A DNA stretch of 64,000 bases from Muribaculaceae bacterium Isolate-002 (NCI) (GTDB lineage Bacteria; Bacteroidota; Bacteroidia; Bacteroidales; Muribaculaceae), in contig SCEG01000003.1 in NCBI GenBank assembly GCA_004102805.1, forward strand, positions 1 to 64,000, in the 5' to 3' direction. Position 1 is the stretch's first letter; the number at the start of each line of letters is the position of its first letter. Shown here in pieces: positions 25,200 through 32,997 of this stretch. The notes under the pieces were generated by a model, which searched no databases, had not been told where the DNA came from, and worked only from the letters and a program-made list of their open reading frames with translations. The position numbers were made by a program, and so were the translations under genes.

Positions 25200-25451
25200 T
25201 TATATATCATTGATTTGCTGTCGCATTTCTTTCAGACTCGCCTTGTCTCGCTTATCTGCCAGTTCTGCACGCTCTAAGTCTCGGTCAAAATTATGTCGGC
25301 GCAGTTTGTTGAAATAGCTCCAACGCAATTTCCGAGGTACTTTGAGGTTCATTTCGCCATCGCCCCAACCACCATAGTTAATGGTGTCTTTAAGGAGCTG
25401 CTGTTCATCAGCCGTTAAAACTGATACGATATTTTCAATCTCTTTATTCAT
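25200..25451 (-). CDS. Small unknown phage protein
   Basis: 83 residues: IVSVLTADEQQLLKDTINYG, then LKVPRKLRWSYFNKLRRHNF, then a charged helix. It looks like a small helical protein, possibly DNA binding. It overlaps the next gene by 8 bp. Confidence 0.6.
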   Translation of the reverse strand: MNKEIENIVSVLTADEQQLLKDTINYGGWGDGEMNLKVPRKLRWSYFNKLRRHNFDRDLERAELADKRDKASLKEMRQQINDI

Positions 25452-26232
25452 TGTCTTCTATGTTATTAAGATATGGATAATCTGTTAATTCACATAGCGG
25501 AACTTCTGCTTCAGAGCCAACGGAATAGCCTTCAGGAAGAATCAACACAACAGTGTCGATTCCCCATTCTCCTTTCGGATCTTTAATTTCGACCACTGTA
25601 CACCATCCACAGGTTTTCTGCTCTGGATCATTCCACCAGACTTTATTGCCTACTTCAACATAGCTCCAGAAGTGTTCCAAATCAATGCTGTCGTGCGTAT
25701 CTCGGTCTTCCAGCCACGTTGACGGATATGTCCAATTAAGTTCCTGGAACATTTCATCACATAGCGCTTTATTGCCGTGGCAAATATCAAGCAAGTCGTT
25801 GTGAGAGAACCAATCGCAGTGCTCTTTGTCTCCAGCACACTCATATTCTATGTCGTTAACCGTAACAGCAGCATCTTCAGCGGCGTATTCTGGAACATAG
25901 CACGGAGCATCCCAGTTTTCTTGATATGCCTCCTCATCTTTGAAAATGAGTCCTTCTGATGACTGATCAAACAAGAAATGAGGAATCCCATTGATATATT
26001 CAACCTCACCAATTTGCAAATAGTCAGGCTGATAGTCAAATAGCTCTTTAATTTCTTTGTACGAGAAATCGTTATCAAACTGTTCGACAAGCCACTCATA
26101 CAACTTCTCAGGCTCAATAAGTTCAAAGAGCTCCGGCAACCGATTGTCGTGCTTATACTGTGCGTAGTAAACCTCCGTGAGCTTTTCGAGCGATTGCTCA
26201 CGGAGGATTTCATTGGATGTTATTTTCGCCAT
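25444..26232 (-). CDS. Acidic unknown protein
   Basis: 262 residues, strongly acidic with many Trp and Tyr (for example DAPCYVPEYAAEDAAV). The last 90 residues contain KVWWNDPEQKTCGWCTVVEI, an SH3-like beta-barrel pattern. Such acidic phage proteins can act as DNA mimics, but nothing here proves that. It overlaps the 368-residue gene by 13 bp. Confidence 0.65.
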   Translation of the reverse strand: MAKITSNEILREQSLEKLTEVYYAQYKHDNRLPELFELIEPEKLYEWLVEQFDNDFSYKEIKELFDYQPDYLQIGEVEYINGIPHFLFDQSSEGLIFKDEEAYQENWDAPCYVPEYAAEDAAVTVNDIEYECAGDKEHCDWFSHNDLLDICHGNKALCDEMFQELNWTYPSTWLEDRDTHDSIDLEHFWSYVEVGNKVWWNDPEQKTCGWCTVVEIKDPKGEWGIDTVVLILPEGYSVGSEAEVPLCELTDYPYLNNIEDNE

Positions 26233-27326
26233 TCTTCCATCTTCTTTCCGATATTGATACCAGAATCAGCGATGAGCTTCTTCATCACACCGAACAGGCG
26301 CCAGCCTTCCTGTGAAGTTGCATATTCGTGAGCCTTGTTCTCAAGCATAGCCAGAGATTTCTTCTGGCCGAGCTTGATGCAGCCATTTTTGAAACTGGCC
26401 CCGTGGAAGAGAATAAGGTTCTGCATAGTGAAGTATGCACCAGCTCCCTTGTATGCGTCTTTGAAAGCCTGAGACATACAAGCGTCGTTTGTGAACCACC
26501 ATTGCTGGATGAGTCTTACTGCTGCATTGACTGCGGAGTAAAGTTTCTGAGGTGTGTCAGCCTCTCCTATCTTTATCATCGCTTTCACGATAGGGTCAAT
26601 GACCTTAGTCTGGATGTCAGCAGTAAATACGTTTCTGCCGCCCAGTTTAACATAGGGCACCCCTTTGCAGTGACGAACCTTCAGCTTGTTGATATGAGCC
26701 ACAAGCTGCTCCAGATAGTCAACGCCCATCTGTATGATGCGGCCATCGTTGAACCATCGGTTACGGAGAGTGAAGTTCTCGGGGTCTTCGGCAGCGAGTT
26801 TAGCCTGTACTCGCATTTCCTCAAGCACCATCTTCCACTGGTACTTGTAACCTTTGGCTTCGAGTGCAGCAACGAAGCCGGTTTTACTTCCGCGATAGGA
26901 CTTGTAGTTGAGCATGTGGAAGACCTGCGCCATCACCCAGCGACGGAAGAGTCGGCGGTTAGGCACGGTACCACGCCCCATGATAGCGGCGAAAATCGGG
27001 TCATTGTCGGAAACAACGGAGAGATTGCCGTTTTCAATACGGGCGATGATTTCCTGACCGGACACGCTCTTCATGCTGAAGAGGTTATCAACGTTGACCC
27101 CAGCCTTGCGCAGAGCCTCAATCTTCTCAGTCGCTTTCTTCTGAGATTGAGAGCTGGGTGCCGGAGCGTGGGTGGCTCCTGTGGTTGCCGGATAGATGGT
27201 GCCGAGACCGCTGTCTGCACCAACCACGATACCGACAGCAACATGAGTTTTTTCGGGGATTGCGAACTCTGTGCCGCACATGGGGCATACGATTTTTGTA
27301 CTGGGGTTGGAATTTTTCTTTGCCAT
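26220..27326 (-). CDS. Conserved phage protein with N-terminal zinc knuckle
   Basis: 368 residues. The N-terminus has one CPMCGTEF zinc knuckle and a small Ala/Pro/Ser linker. The helical body (RLFRRWVMAQVFHMLNYKSY, YLEQLVAHINKLKV, LIQQWWFTNDACMSQAF) looks like a conserved Bacteroides phage or plasmid protein. Molecular role unknown. A homologous-looking acidic gene pair flanks it downstream. Confidence 0.7.
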   Translation of the reverse strand: MAKKNSNPSTKIVCPMCGTEFAIPEKTHVAVGIVVGADSGLGTIYPATTGATHAPAPSSQSQKKATEKIEALRKAGVNVDNLFSMKSVSGQEIIARIENGNLSVVSDNDPIFAAIMGRGTVPNRRLFRRWVMAQVFHMLNYKSYRGSKTGFVAALEAKGYKYQWKMVLEEMRVQAKLAAEDPENFTLRNRWFNDGRIIQMGVDYLEQLVAHINKLKVRHCKGVPYVKLGGRNVFTADIQTKVIDPIVKAMIKIGEADTPQKLYSAVNAAVRLIQQWWFTNDACMSQAFKDAYKGAGAYFTMQNLILFHGASFKNGCIKLGQKKSLAMLENKAHEYATSQEGWRLFGVMKKLIADSGINIGKKMEEWRK

Positions 27327-27339
27327 TGTGATTCGTTTT

Positions 27340-27801
27340 TTATTTGTTGTTATTTATCCATTGTTTCAAGATGATTAAGCCCTTTTCGTTGGGAGACTGC
27401 CAGAACCATTTGCCCTGAGCGAAGTCTTCCCATACAAGAGAGCCATTGAGAATTGAGCAGAGGACGTACAGTTCCAAAGCAATCTGAGCGTTATCTCTCC
27501 GCTCACCATAAAGCATGTCATCGTCTGACAGCTCATGCTCTGCAATTGCCTGAAAGTATGTTTTCCGTCTTGCATCTGACCTTTCGGACGGTATGCTGTG
27601 ACGGTAGCGGTGATAGAGTCTTTCGATGTCTTTCAGTGTTTCAACTACGGGAAGTGGACTGACACCCAGTTCACCTTCATATTTACCCTCCTTAATGACA
27701 TACTTGCCATTAACTTTTAGGTTTCGTTTCTCAAAATTGACTGAGAATCGTGCTCCTTCAGCAACTTTAGCCAGTGTTTCTTTATAGATATTTTTTTTCA
27801 T
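27340..27801 (-). CDS. Unknown protein downstream of the RNA array
   Basis: 153 residues starting MKKNIYKETLAKVAEGARFS. The centre reads VVETLKDIERLYHRYRHSIP then HELSDDDMLYGERRDNAQIA, and the end has WEDFAQGKWFWQSPNEKGLI. No family known to me. Its start codon lies about 10 nt after a 28-nt homopolymer that closes the structured array, so its translation could be tuned by transcript slippage there. Confidence 0.65.
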   Translation of the reverse strand: MKKNIYKETLAKVAEGARFSVNFEKRNLKVNGKYVIKEGKYEGELGVSPLPVVETLKDIERLYHRYRHSIPSERSDARRKTYFQAIAEHELSDDDMLYGERRDNAQIALELYVLCSILNGSLVWEDFAQGKWFWQSPNEKGLIILKQWINNNK

Positions 27802-27807
27802 TTGTTG

Positions 27808-27840
<33 letters not shown>

Positions 27841-27860
27841 AGATGCTCAAAGCCAATGAC

Positions 27861-28047
27861 GTATTGCTCTATTGATTTAGATGTAACCCGCCGTTCAGCG
27901 GCCTCCTGGATACAGGTATGGACCACGAAACGTTGTGTAGTCGGTCCTACCTGTATCCAGGAGGGCTTCGACTCGGCGGGTTATTGAAGTTTGGCCTCTT
28001 GCATATAAATGTTACGTTACACTTTTACGGACAATCTCATCAGAGCG
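27861..28047 (-). ncRNA. Array module 1 (distal)
   Basis: AT box at 27861. The hairpin spans 27887-27980. Its inner arms are a perfect 17-bp pair (27902-27918 with 27948-27964) and its outer arms CCCGCCG / CGGCGGG close the base. Confidence 0.75.
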
Positions 28048-28207
28048 GCGCTTGCTATATATCTTCGATTCAGAAGCTGGTGAGCGAAGGACGTCATCTC
28101 CAGTTATCTACTGGGAGATGACGACCTTACGTTGAAACCAGCTACGATAAATGTTCTGATCCCGATGGTCCATTTGCGCTATTTTCAATCCTGTCAGACA
28201 CAATGCG
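28048..28207 (-). ncRNA. Array module 2
   Basis: AT box CTTGCTATATATC at 28051. Hairpin 28075-28142 with outer arms AGCTGGT / ACCAGCT and inner arms CGTCATCTCC / GGAGATGACG. Confidence 0.75.
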
Positions 28208-28380
28208 GTGCTTTATAGGCTTGATGAATACAGTATTCAGGAGCCAGGCACGGGACACGGAGAACCGGCTTAGTTGGCCGGTCGGAATGTCCCGTACCGG
28301 GCTTATTGATAACTGTATCTCTAAAGTTGTCTGCTTGGATTTCAACCCGGCGCATACCGGAGACACTTTCACTTGAGTTT
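28208..28380 (-). ncRNA. Array module 3
   Basis: AT box GCTTTATAGGCTTGAT at 28210. Hairpin about 28230-28317, with TACAGT.. base pairs and inner arms CGGGAC / GTCCCG. An additional small hairpin (CCGGCGCATACCGG) follows in the linker. Confidence 0.7.
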
Positions 28381-28543
28381 GTATGTTTCTGTAATCTGCT
28401 TGATATGAAATCAGTACAGCCAGAAGTGCGTCGATTGGATGGAATCGACGCACTTCTGGGTATGTCTGATTCATTAAAGTTCTCAATATTAAGTGTCTGT
28501 CTCATACTCGACATTGGTAAAGTTGGTGCGATTGCGTTTCTGT
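28381..28543 (-). ncRNA. Array module 4
   Basis: AT box GTATGTTTCTGTAATC at 28381. The hairpin has perfect 17-bp arms (28420-28436 with 28443-28459) and a 6-nt loop, extended below by weaker pairs. This is the cleanest stem of the array. Confidence 0.8.
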
Positions 28544-28706
28544 TGCGTGTATCTTTATTTTCTCGATATGTTGACGAGTGTTTCGAACTGGAAACTGGAC
28601 CCAGTGTGTCCGTGAACAGCTCGAATACAACTCGTCTAACATTGAAGATTGCAGATTTACAATCGTGAGCCGCACGCCCGGCGAAATTTGAAGTTGTCAT
28701 GCGCTT
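28544..28706 (-). ncRNA. Array module 5
   Basis: AT box GCGTGTATCTTTAT at 28544. Imperfect hairpin about 28567-28642, arms ATGTTGACGAG / CTCGTCTAACAT and GTTTCGAACTG / AGCTCGAATAC. Confidence 0.7.
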
Positions 28707-28867
28707 TGTATGTATCTTTATCAGTTTGATGTAGACATGATCGTGGAACCTGAGTCTGACCACGGTGCTAACCTGGTCAAGACTTAGGTGATATATGATC
28801 ATGTCCTGAAACGGTACGCCATTCAACTTCGTCTGCATACTCAGTTTAGTATTCATCACTGCACTTG
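28707..28867 (-). ncRNA. Array module 6
   Basis: AT box TGTATGTATCTTTATC at 28707. Hairpin about 28734-28806, arms GACATGATC / GATCATGTC and CCTGAGTCTGA / TCAAGACTTAGG. Confidence 0.75.
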
Positions 28868-29050
28868 GTGTATTGCTATATAGTTTCGATATAGGCAGCA
28901 GGCTATCGGTGTCCCGCTCTGTAGGAACTTGGATTCCGTTTCGGAATCTCAAGTTTACAGAACGGTTCCCGATTTGCCTGCTGACACTTAAATGTGTGCA
29001 GCCGTTGAATATATCCATACACTTGGTTTTTGGCAAAGTCAGATTGAATT
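28868..29050 (-). ncRNA. Array module 7
   Basis: AT box GTGTATTGCTATATAG at 28868. Hairpin about 28897-28981, arms GCAGGC / GCCTGC, inner arms CTTGGATTCCG / CGGAATCTCAAG. Confidence 0.75.
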
Positions 29051-29180
29051 GTATGTTGCTATATCTGTTTGATGTCTGGCGGCGGGCGTAACGGGAGGAG
29101 CACGCGGTATCAGCGCGTTCTCCTCGGTGGATTCTGCCGCAATGACTAAATGATTGCTCAATCATTCTTTGCCTCCACAT
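29051..29180 (-). ncRNA. Array module 8 (RT-proximal)
   Basis: AT box GTATGTTGCTATATCTG at 29051. Hairpin about 29077-29139, arms GGCGG / CCGCC-like base and GGAGGAGCACGCG / CGCGTTCTCCTC. A short extra hairpin (ATGATTGCTCAATCAT, 29150-29165) follows, ending 22 bp before the RT stop codon. Confidence 0.75.
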
Positions 29181-29186
29181 ACTTAG

Positions 29187-30446
29187 TTAGAGAGAAGCGA
29201 CTAAAGTCCGATAAGCGTCTCGGCTTGTACGCATTGCATTTTGCATACAAGAGAGCGTCAAATATCGGTTTATCATATTAGCTGTTTTCTCACGGTTAGC
29301 CTTGACGTTCTTTCCAATGCCTCGTGAAATACAGCCTTGCTCCTGTGTGACCACATAACCAAGACCGCCTATTTTCTTCTTACCAGTCTTTACTGCTCTC
29401 AGACAATCCATCACAAAACAATTCAATTCGTGGATGTCAGAGTGGACATTGCAAATAGGTAATATTTGAGTGGCCCAACTATGTTCACCGTTGCCTTTAT
29501 AAAGAAAACGATTTACAGAATTGATAGCCTTTTGGAGCGTAATATCCTTTGCTTTGATCGTCAACCTCTCAATCTCTTTTTGGAATTTCTTTATGCGGGT
29601 TGAACTGAGTGAGATTGCAGCCCCCTTGATTGAGAACCCCAGAAATTTGAACCACTTCGTAGGAGTCAGATACTCAACTTTCTTGGGGTTGAGTTTCATT
29701 TCCATCTGATGTAATTCATCTTCCATAATCTCCATAGCTTTCTCGTAATCAGCTCCGACAAATAGCGTATCATCAGAGTAGCGAATATAGTAGCCATCCA
29801 GTTGAGACAGCCGTTCATCGAGGTGGCATAGGGCCACATCAGCCAGCCAAGATGCGACGGAGCACCCTTGCTTCAATGATTGGTACGATTGCATCAGCTC
29901 ACCTTCAGGAGTGAAGAAATAGTCGGAATGATAATACTTTCGCAATACATCAATCAGTGCCGAATGTCCATGTTTCGCTTCAACTTTGTCAAAGGCTTCA
30001 TCAATGAACCTTACCGGCACACTATCAAAATACTTGCTAAAGTCGGCCTTCCAACCGATGACTTCGCCCTTCGTGTCGCATATTTTTCGAGATACTTCTT
30101 GTACAATCTTACCACAACCAATTCCCTTCTGGTATGACTGACACTGCGGATGAACCATCTCAGGCATCAATTCAAACAGAAGATCATTGGCAATACTCAA
30201 TAAAACTCGATCAGCCGGTTCATTGATATAAACCGTTCTGAACTCGCCATTATCTTTGGGTATTTTGGCAGTGTGAGGTGGTGCTATTTCGTACTTACCA
30301 TCTCGAATGGCCTCATACATCGCAACCCTTGTTTCCGGCTTCGTTAGCTGGTAGAGTTGGGCTTTTGAAATTCCTTTCCCCAAGCCCTTATCAATGGCAT
30401 ATTCCCATCGTTCAAGCTCGAAGAATTTTTCTAATATCTTGTCCAC
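29187..30446 (-). CDS. Reverse transcriptase associated with the structured array
   Basis: The 419-residue RT carries VIGWKADFSKYFDSV (motif A, Asp135), SLKQGCSVASWLADVAL (fingers/palm QG motif) and YYIRYSDDTLFVG (YxDD, residues 223-226). FKFLGFSIKG follows, and a ~150-residue thumb/C-terminal region. It lacks the (I/V/L)GxxxSQ motif of DGR enzymes, the NAxxH/VTG marks of retrons, and the maturase or endonuclease domains of group II introns. The array begins 7 bp after its stop. Two small genes (73 and 105 residues) and a DGR-type target gene precede it. The product is unassigned; copying the array RNA into DNA is the natural hypothesis. Confidence 0.9.
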   Translation of the reverse strand: MDKILEKFFELERWEYAIDKGLGKGISKAQLYQLTKPETRVAMYEAIRDGKYEIAPPHTAKIPKDNGEFRTVYINEPADRVLLSIANDLLFELMPEMVHPQCQSYQKGIGCGKIVQEVSRKICDTKGEVIGWKADFSKYFDSVPVRFIDEAFDKVEAKHGHSALIDVLRKYYHSDYFFTPEGELMQSYQSLKQGCSVASWLADVALCHLDERLSQLDGYYIRYSDDTLFVGADYEKAMEIMEDELHQMEMKLNPKKVEYLTPTKWFKFLGFSIKGAAISLSSTRIKKFQKEIERLTIKAKDITLQKAINSVNRFLYKGNGEHSWATQILPICNVHSDIHELNCFVMDCLRAVKTGKKKIGGLGYVVTQEQGCISRGIGKNVKANREKTANMINRYLTLSCMQNAMRTSRDAYRTLVASL

Positions 30447-30467
30447 GTAATTTCCTGTTTTTGTGGG

Positions 30468-30689
30468 TTAAAACCATCTAAGAATTTGAGGTGATTCCCA
30501 GTAATAGCTGTATTCAGGGAATGTATTTTTCAAGATTACAATTAATTTACCTCGGAGTGGATTTTTCTTAATCCATAGCTGCCGACCGGAAACTTTGAAA
30601 TCCCTTCCGCGTTTCAGTCCATTGAGTGCTAATACTGATTGTATGAAATCTTCAATTCTTGTAGGTTCGACTTCTTTTGTTTTTCGCAT
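30468..30689 (-). CDS. Small basic protein upstream of RT
   Basis: 73 residues, basic: IEDFIQSVLALNGLKRGRDF, then VSGRQLWIKKNPLRGKLIVI, ending aromatic. It may bind nucleic acid and be an accessory of the RT, but no family is recognised. It ends 21 bp before the RT start and overlaps the 105-residue gene by 38 bp, so the three genes are probably one operon. Confidence 0.6.
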   Translation of the reverse strand: MRKTKEVEPTRIEDFIQSVLALNGLKRGRDFKVSGRQLWIKKNPLRGKLIVILKNTFPEYSYYWESPQILRWF

Positions 30690-30969
30690 TGATTTTTCCG
30701 GATTTGAAAAGTGCTTCCTTTCTTTGTCGATATTGTCGCTTTTTCTCAGTCCAATAAGATGTAGGTCGTTTGATTGGTTGTTTGTTAATTTGTGGATTGA
30801 TTATGTTTTGAATCGTCCATTTACTGCAATTAAACATGGCAGCTAGTTGTCGATAACTATATCCTTCTTCTTTGAGAAGTTTGATTGCTTTGACCTGATC
30901 GGGGCTGAGTTTGCGACGTCTATCGTATTTTGTTCCGGCGATATTGATTTTCTCGCTCTTATAGGGCAT
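30652..30969 (-). CDS. HTH resolvase-type DNA-binding protein
   Basis: 105 residues. An HTH lies at residues about 18-58 (RRKLSPDQVKAIKLLKEEGY, then SYRQLAAMFNCSKWTIQNII), like resolvase or sigma-70 region 4 HTH. A very basic tail (TEKKRQYRQRKEALFKSGKI) follows. Proteins with this layout are common in Bacteroidales phages. It may regulate the RT operon. Confidence 0.7.
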   Translation of the reverse strand: MPYKSEKINIAGTKYDRRRKLSPDQVKAIKLLKEEGYSYRQLAAMFNCSKWTIQNIINPQINKQPIKRPTSYWTEKKRQYRQRKEALFKSGKINAKNKRSRTYKN

Positions 30970-30992
30970 CTAATCTCAGATTTTGATTTATA

Positions 30993-31017
30993 GCCGGGCC
31001 AGAGAAACTGGCCCGGC
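30993..31017 (-). other. DGR-type hairpin downstream of variable region 1
   Basis: Perfect 10-bp stem GCCGGGCCAG / CTGGCCCGGC with a 5-nt loop, 20 bp beyond the stop codon of the 31.0 kb gene. An identical hairpin follows the second target gene at 36767. No T-run follows, so it is not a normal terminator. In DGRs a similar hairpin next to the variable region is needed for retrohoming. Confidence 0.75.
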
Positions 31018-31036
31018 AGAAAGAATGAAGAGTAAG

Positions 31037-31158
31037 GCTTATATCGCTACAGCAGGGCGAACCACGAGAGTGCTGTACTTGTTGTTGTTGTAGCTACCAC
31101 CACTGCCAAAGTAGACGTACCACGAGCCGTAAGCCGAGTACTCAGTGGATGACCAATA
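31037..31158 (-). repeat. DGR-like variable region 1
   Basis: 122 bp at the 3' end of the gene, aligned without gaps to 36811-36932. The two copies differ at 17 positions. At 12 of these one copy has A on the coding strand, and differences cluster in codons consistent with an AAY template. Sequence upstream of the cassette is unrelated. Confidence 0.7.
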
Positions 31159-31707
31159 CCACTCTTTACGAAGCGGTGAACCGTCCACTGCTTCAAGAGC
31201 CGCATTGACCTCCTTGATGTTAAGAAGAATCAGATGAAGCTGAGCGAGCGACGGGATGTACTGGTCAGACTGAAGGTTGATTGCCGGATTGAGGTCATCG
31301 CCGTAATCCTTGGTGTTGGCCTCGCCATTCCAGTCAGACATCGCATCCCAAAAGTCGGGACGGAAAAACTCTGACGAGCCGTTATTCTCTGTCGTGGTAA
31401 GCGCGACTTCTTCCCCGTCAGCTGCATCGTGAAGAGCAACAGTCGCAATCTTGTCGGACATCTTAACCGCGACGCCGCTGACTTTTGCTTTATTGATTGT
31501 TTCAAGATGAGCAACCGGAACGAGAGTTTTGTCGTTCATAACATAGTAGATTCCGTCCGAAAGCGGCGCCACATTAACGTTTAGAGTCGGCTGTTCCTCG
31601 TTTTCGCCTATGATAAAATCGTAGGCGTCTTTTGCTTTGGCGATGTCAAAGCAGTTAGCGAAGGCAAGTGAAGTCCTCAGCTCCTGAAGTTCATTTAACT
31701 GTGACAT
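31039..31707 (-). CDS. Putative DGR target protein 1 (C-type-lectin-like C-terminus)
   Basis: About 222 residues from MSQLNELQELRTSLAF. The frame extends to 31788, but those codons overlap a conserved upstream element. The C-terminus YWSSTEYSAYGSWYVYFGSG, then ..NNNKYSTLVVRPAVAI, matches the lectin-fold end of DGR targets (and DUF1566-type proteins). No signal peptide, so it is not obviously a surface adhesin. The variable cassette is shared with the 36.8 kb gene. It lies directly upstream of the RT operon. Confidence 0.75.
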   Translation of the reverse strand: MSQLNELQELRTSLAFANCFDIAKAKDAYDFIIGENEEQPTLNVNVAPLSDGIYYVMNDKTLVPVAHLETINKAKVSGVAVKMSDKIATVALHDAADGEEVALTTTENNGSSEFFRPDFWDAMSDWNGEANTKDYGDDLNPAINLQSDQYIPSLAQLHLILLNIKEVNAALEAVDGSPLRKEWYWSSTEYSAYGSWYVYFGSGGSYNNNKYSTLVVRPAVAI

Positions 31708-31737
31708 TTGTCTTTGATTTAATTGGTTGTTTATTAT

Positions 31738-31796
31738 CGAATAGATTTGTTTTGTATTAGAGGTGTGAAAAGTTGTACACTTTAACACTCGTTAAT
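31738..31796 (-). promoter_or_regulatory. Shared upstream element, copy 1
   Basis: A ~59-bp stretch upstream of target gene 1 is closely similar to 38590-38649. The strongest block is TGTACACTTTAACA on the plus strand, plus CGAATAGATTT at the gene-proximal end. It does not match TAnnTTTG, so it may be a phage-specific promoter or operator. Confidence 0.55.
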
Positions 31797-32057
31797 TTTC
31801 TCTTTCTGTCTTTGGTATGCCTCCAGTGCTTCCAAAAACAATCCGCAGTCAACTCTTTCGAGCTCAATTTGGGCGTCTTCAGCAGTAGCACAAACTTCTG
31901 CTATAGCATTGATACGGCCTCTGTCATACGGGTCTTGATAGTCGTATTCTCCGGCAAGATATTTTGACAAGTCGTTTGACCATGCCACATCTTGATCGGA
32001 TGAATAGTTAGGAAGCCACTTTTCAATGAACTCCCAGCGATTAAAATCTTTATTCAT
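31782..32057 (-). CDS. Small acidic unknown protein
   Basis: 91 residues, acidic: NRWEFIEKWLPNYSSDQDVA, then EYDYQDPYDRGRINAIAEVC. No family recognised. First of a long series of small acidic genes. It overlaps the next upstream gene by 8 bp. Confidence 0.6.
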   Translation of the reverse strand: MNKDFNRWEFIEKWLPNYSSDQDVAWSNDLSKYLAGEYDYQDPYDRGRINAIAEVCATAEDAQIELERVDCGLFLEALEAYQRQKEKINEC

Positions 32058-32643
32058 CGTCTGTTTCGTTTAAGCGTTTTACACCTAAGTAATCACAAGC
32101 ATACTCCAGTGACAGCCAGAAATCTTCCATATCAAGATGCTTGGCTACTGAATTTCCAAGTGTGAAAAACTCATCATCAGTCATATCAGGGTCGTAACCC
32201 TTCACTTCGAGGTCTTCTCGACTGAGAACCAGCACCGGCATCGAGTTCAGCTTGGGCAGTTCTCGTACATCATGTACTTCCTGGGTCTCAGGAATTTCCG
32301 TGATGATGTTGTCGAGATAGCCAAATTGAATGTTATACAGCCTATCCTCATCTGAAGGGCATCCGTATTCATCTCGGAATCCAAATATTTGAGGATTTCC
32401 AGACTCATCGAGTGAGACACGAGTTACATAGAAGCTATCGTCTTTATCCATCCACTGATGACAACCATTGACGACTGGAATGTCATCATGGCCATCGGCT
32501 TCGCGCCATTTATCATCAGCGTCATCTTGATCGCAATCGAAAAAGACGTATTCTCCGCCATGCGCTTTGACCGCAGCGGCAAGCTCTCGATACTCTTGTG
32601 CCTCCAGCTCCTTGTATTTAGAGTGAAAATATGTACATTTCAT
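32050..32643 (-). CDS. Acidic unknown protein
   Basis: About 197 residues from MKCTYFHSKYKELEAQEY. The centre binds a run of acids (FFDCDQDDADDKWREADGHD). It ends YACDYLGVKRLNETDDE. It looks like a conserved Bacteroides phage or plasmid protein of unknown role. Coupled at both ends. Confidence 0.6.
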   Translation of the reverse strand: MKCTYFHSKYKELEAQEYRELAAAVKAHGGEYVFFDCDQDDADDKWREADGHDDIPVVNGCHQWMDKDDSFYVTRVSLDESGNPQIFGFRDEYGCPSDEDRLYNIQFGYLDNIITEIPETQEVHDVRELPKLNSMPVLVLSREDLEVKGYDPDMTDDEFFTLGNSVAKHLDMEDFWLSLEYACDYLGVKRLNETDDE

Positions 32644-32644
32644 A

Positions 32645-32995
32645 TTATTGTTGTTTAGGTTGCTCACCCATCAGGTCCACTGCAAGACCATTCGGGCATC
32701 TTTCATCGAACCAGTGCCAAACATCGTATCGACTGGTGCCGGGCTCAAAATCAAGGAATTGTTCCTCAAGTTCATCGTTATCGTTGATAGGAATGATAGA
32801 AAAGTCATCCCATAGCTTTTCAATAGTGACGAGTTCACAATGCTCTTCACAGTACTCACACCATCCATCTTCTGTGTCAACTGGATTGGTAAGCAATGAA
32901 TCGAATTGGTGAGTATTGGGATTTACCCATGCTTTCGCAAGGATATGTGTACTACCGCATTGACGGCAATACAAAGTGCTTAGCGTTTTCTCCAT
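32645..32995 (-). CDS. Acidic protein with zinc-ribbon N-terminus
   Basis: 116 residues. The N-terminus LYCRQCGSTHILAKAWVNPN and the later WCEYCEEHCELVTIEKL give two CxxC pairs typical of a zinc ribbon. The acidic tail is FSIIPINDNDELEEQFLDFE. Probable nucleic-acid or protein-binding accessory. It is common next to similar genes in this region. Confidence 0.65.
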   Translation of the reverse strand: MEKTLSTLYCRQCGSTHILAKAWVNPNTHQFDSLLTNPVDTEDGWCEYCEEHCELVTIEKLWDDFSIIPINDNDELEEQFLDFEPGTSRYDVWHWFDERCPNGLAVDLMGEQPKQQ

Positions 32996-32997
32996 AA

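Larger units (their letters stand above)
27861..29180 (-). ncRNA. Array of eight structured RNA modules downstream of the reverse transcriptase
   Basis: Between the RT stop codon and the homopolymer lie eight diverged modules, starting at about 27861, 28048, 28208, 28381, 28544, 28707, 28868 and 29051 (plus-strand order). Spacing is 160-187 nt. Each has an AT-rich box, best seen on the plus strand as TGTATGTTGCTATAT then TTTGAT. A long hairpin follows, then a TxAAxGTT-like flank, and in several modules a GCATAC box before the next unit. Hairpin sequences differ completely from unit to unit while length and position are kept. The strand is assigned from the RT operon; symmetric hairpins do not settle it. 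Unlike a CRISPR array, the repeated part is short and the variable part self-complementary. Confidence 0.8.

Noticed and set aside
28194..29180. 328-codon ORF as an ordinary protein gene
   Set aside because: It runs through the structured modules, has no recognisable domain and odd composition; kept only as an observation, not as a gene.
27861..29180. CRISPR array
   Set aside because: Repeats are short and diverged, spacing is 160-187 nt, the variable parts are self-complementary hairpins, and no cas genes are near.
29187..30446. RT as a standard DGR, retron or group II intron enzyme
   Set aside because: No GxxxSQ, no NAxxH/VTG, no maturase or endonuclease part, and no template repeat or msr-msd beside it.
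30993..31017. Hairpin as a rho-independent terminator
   Set aside because: No T-run follows on the gene strand, and an exact copy follows only the other cassette-bearing gene.
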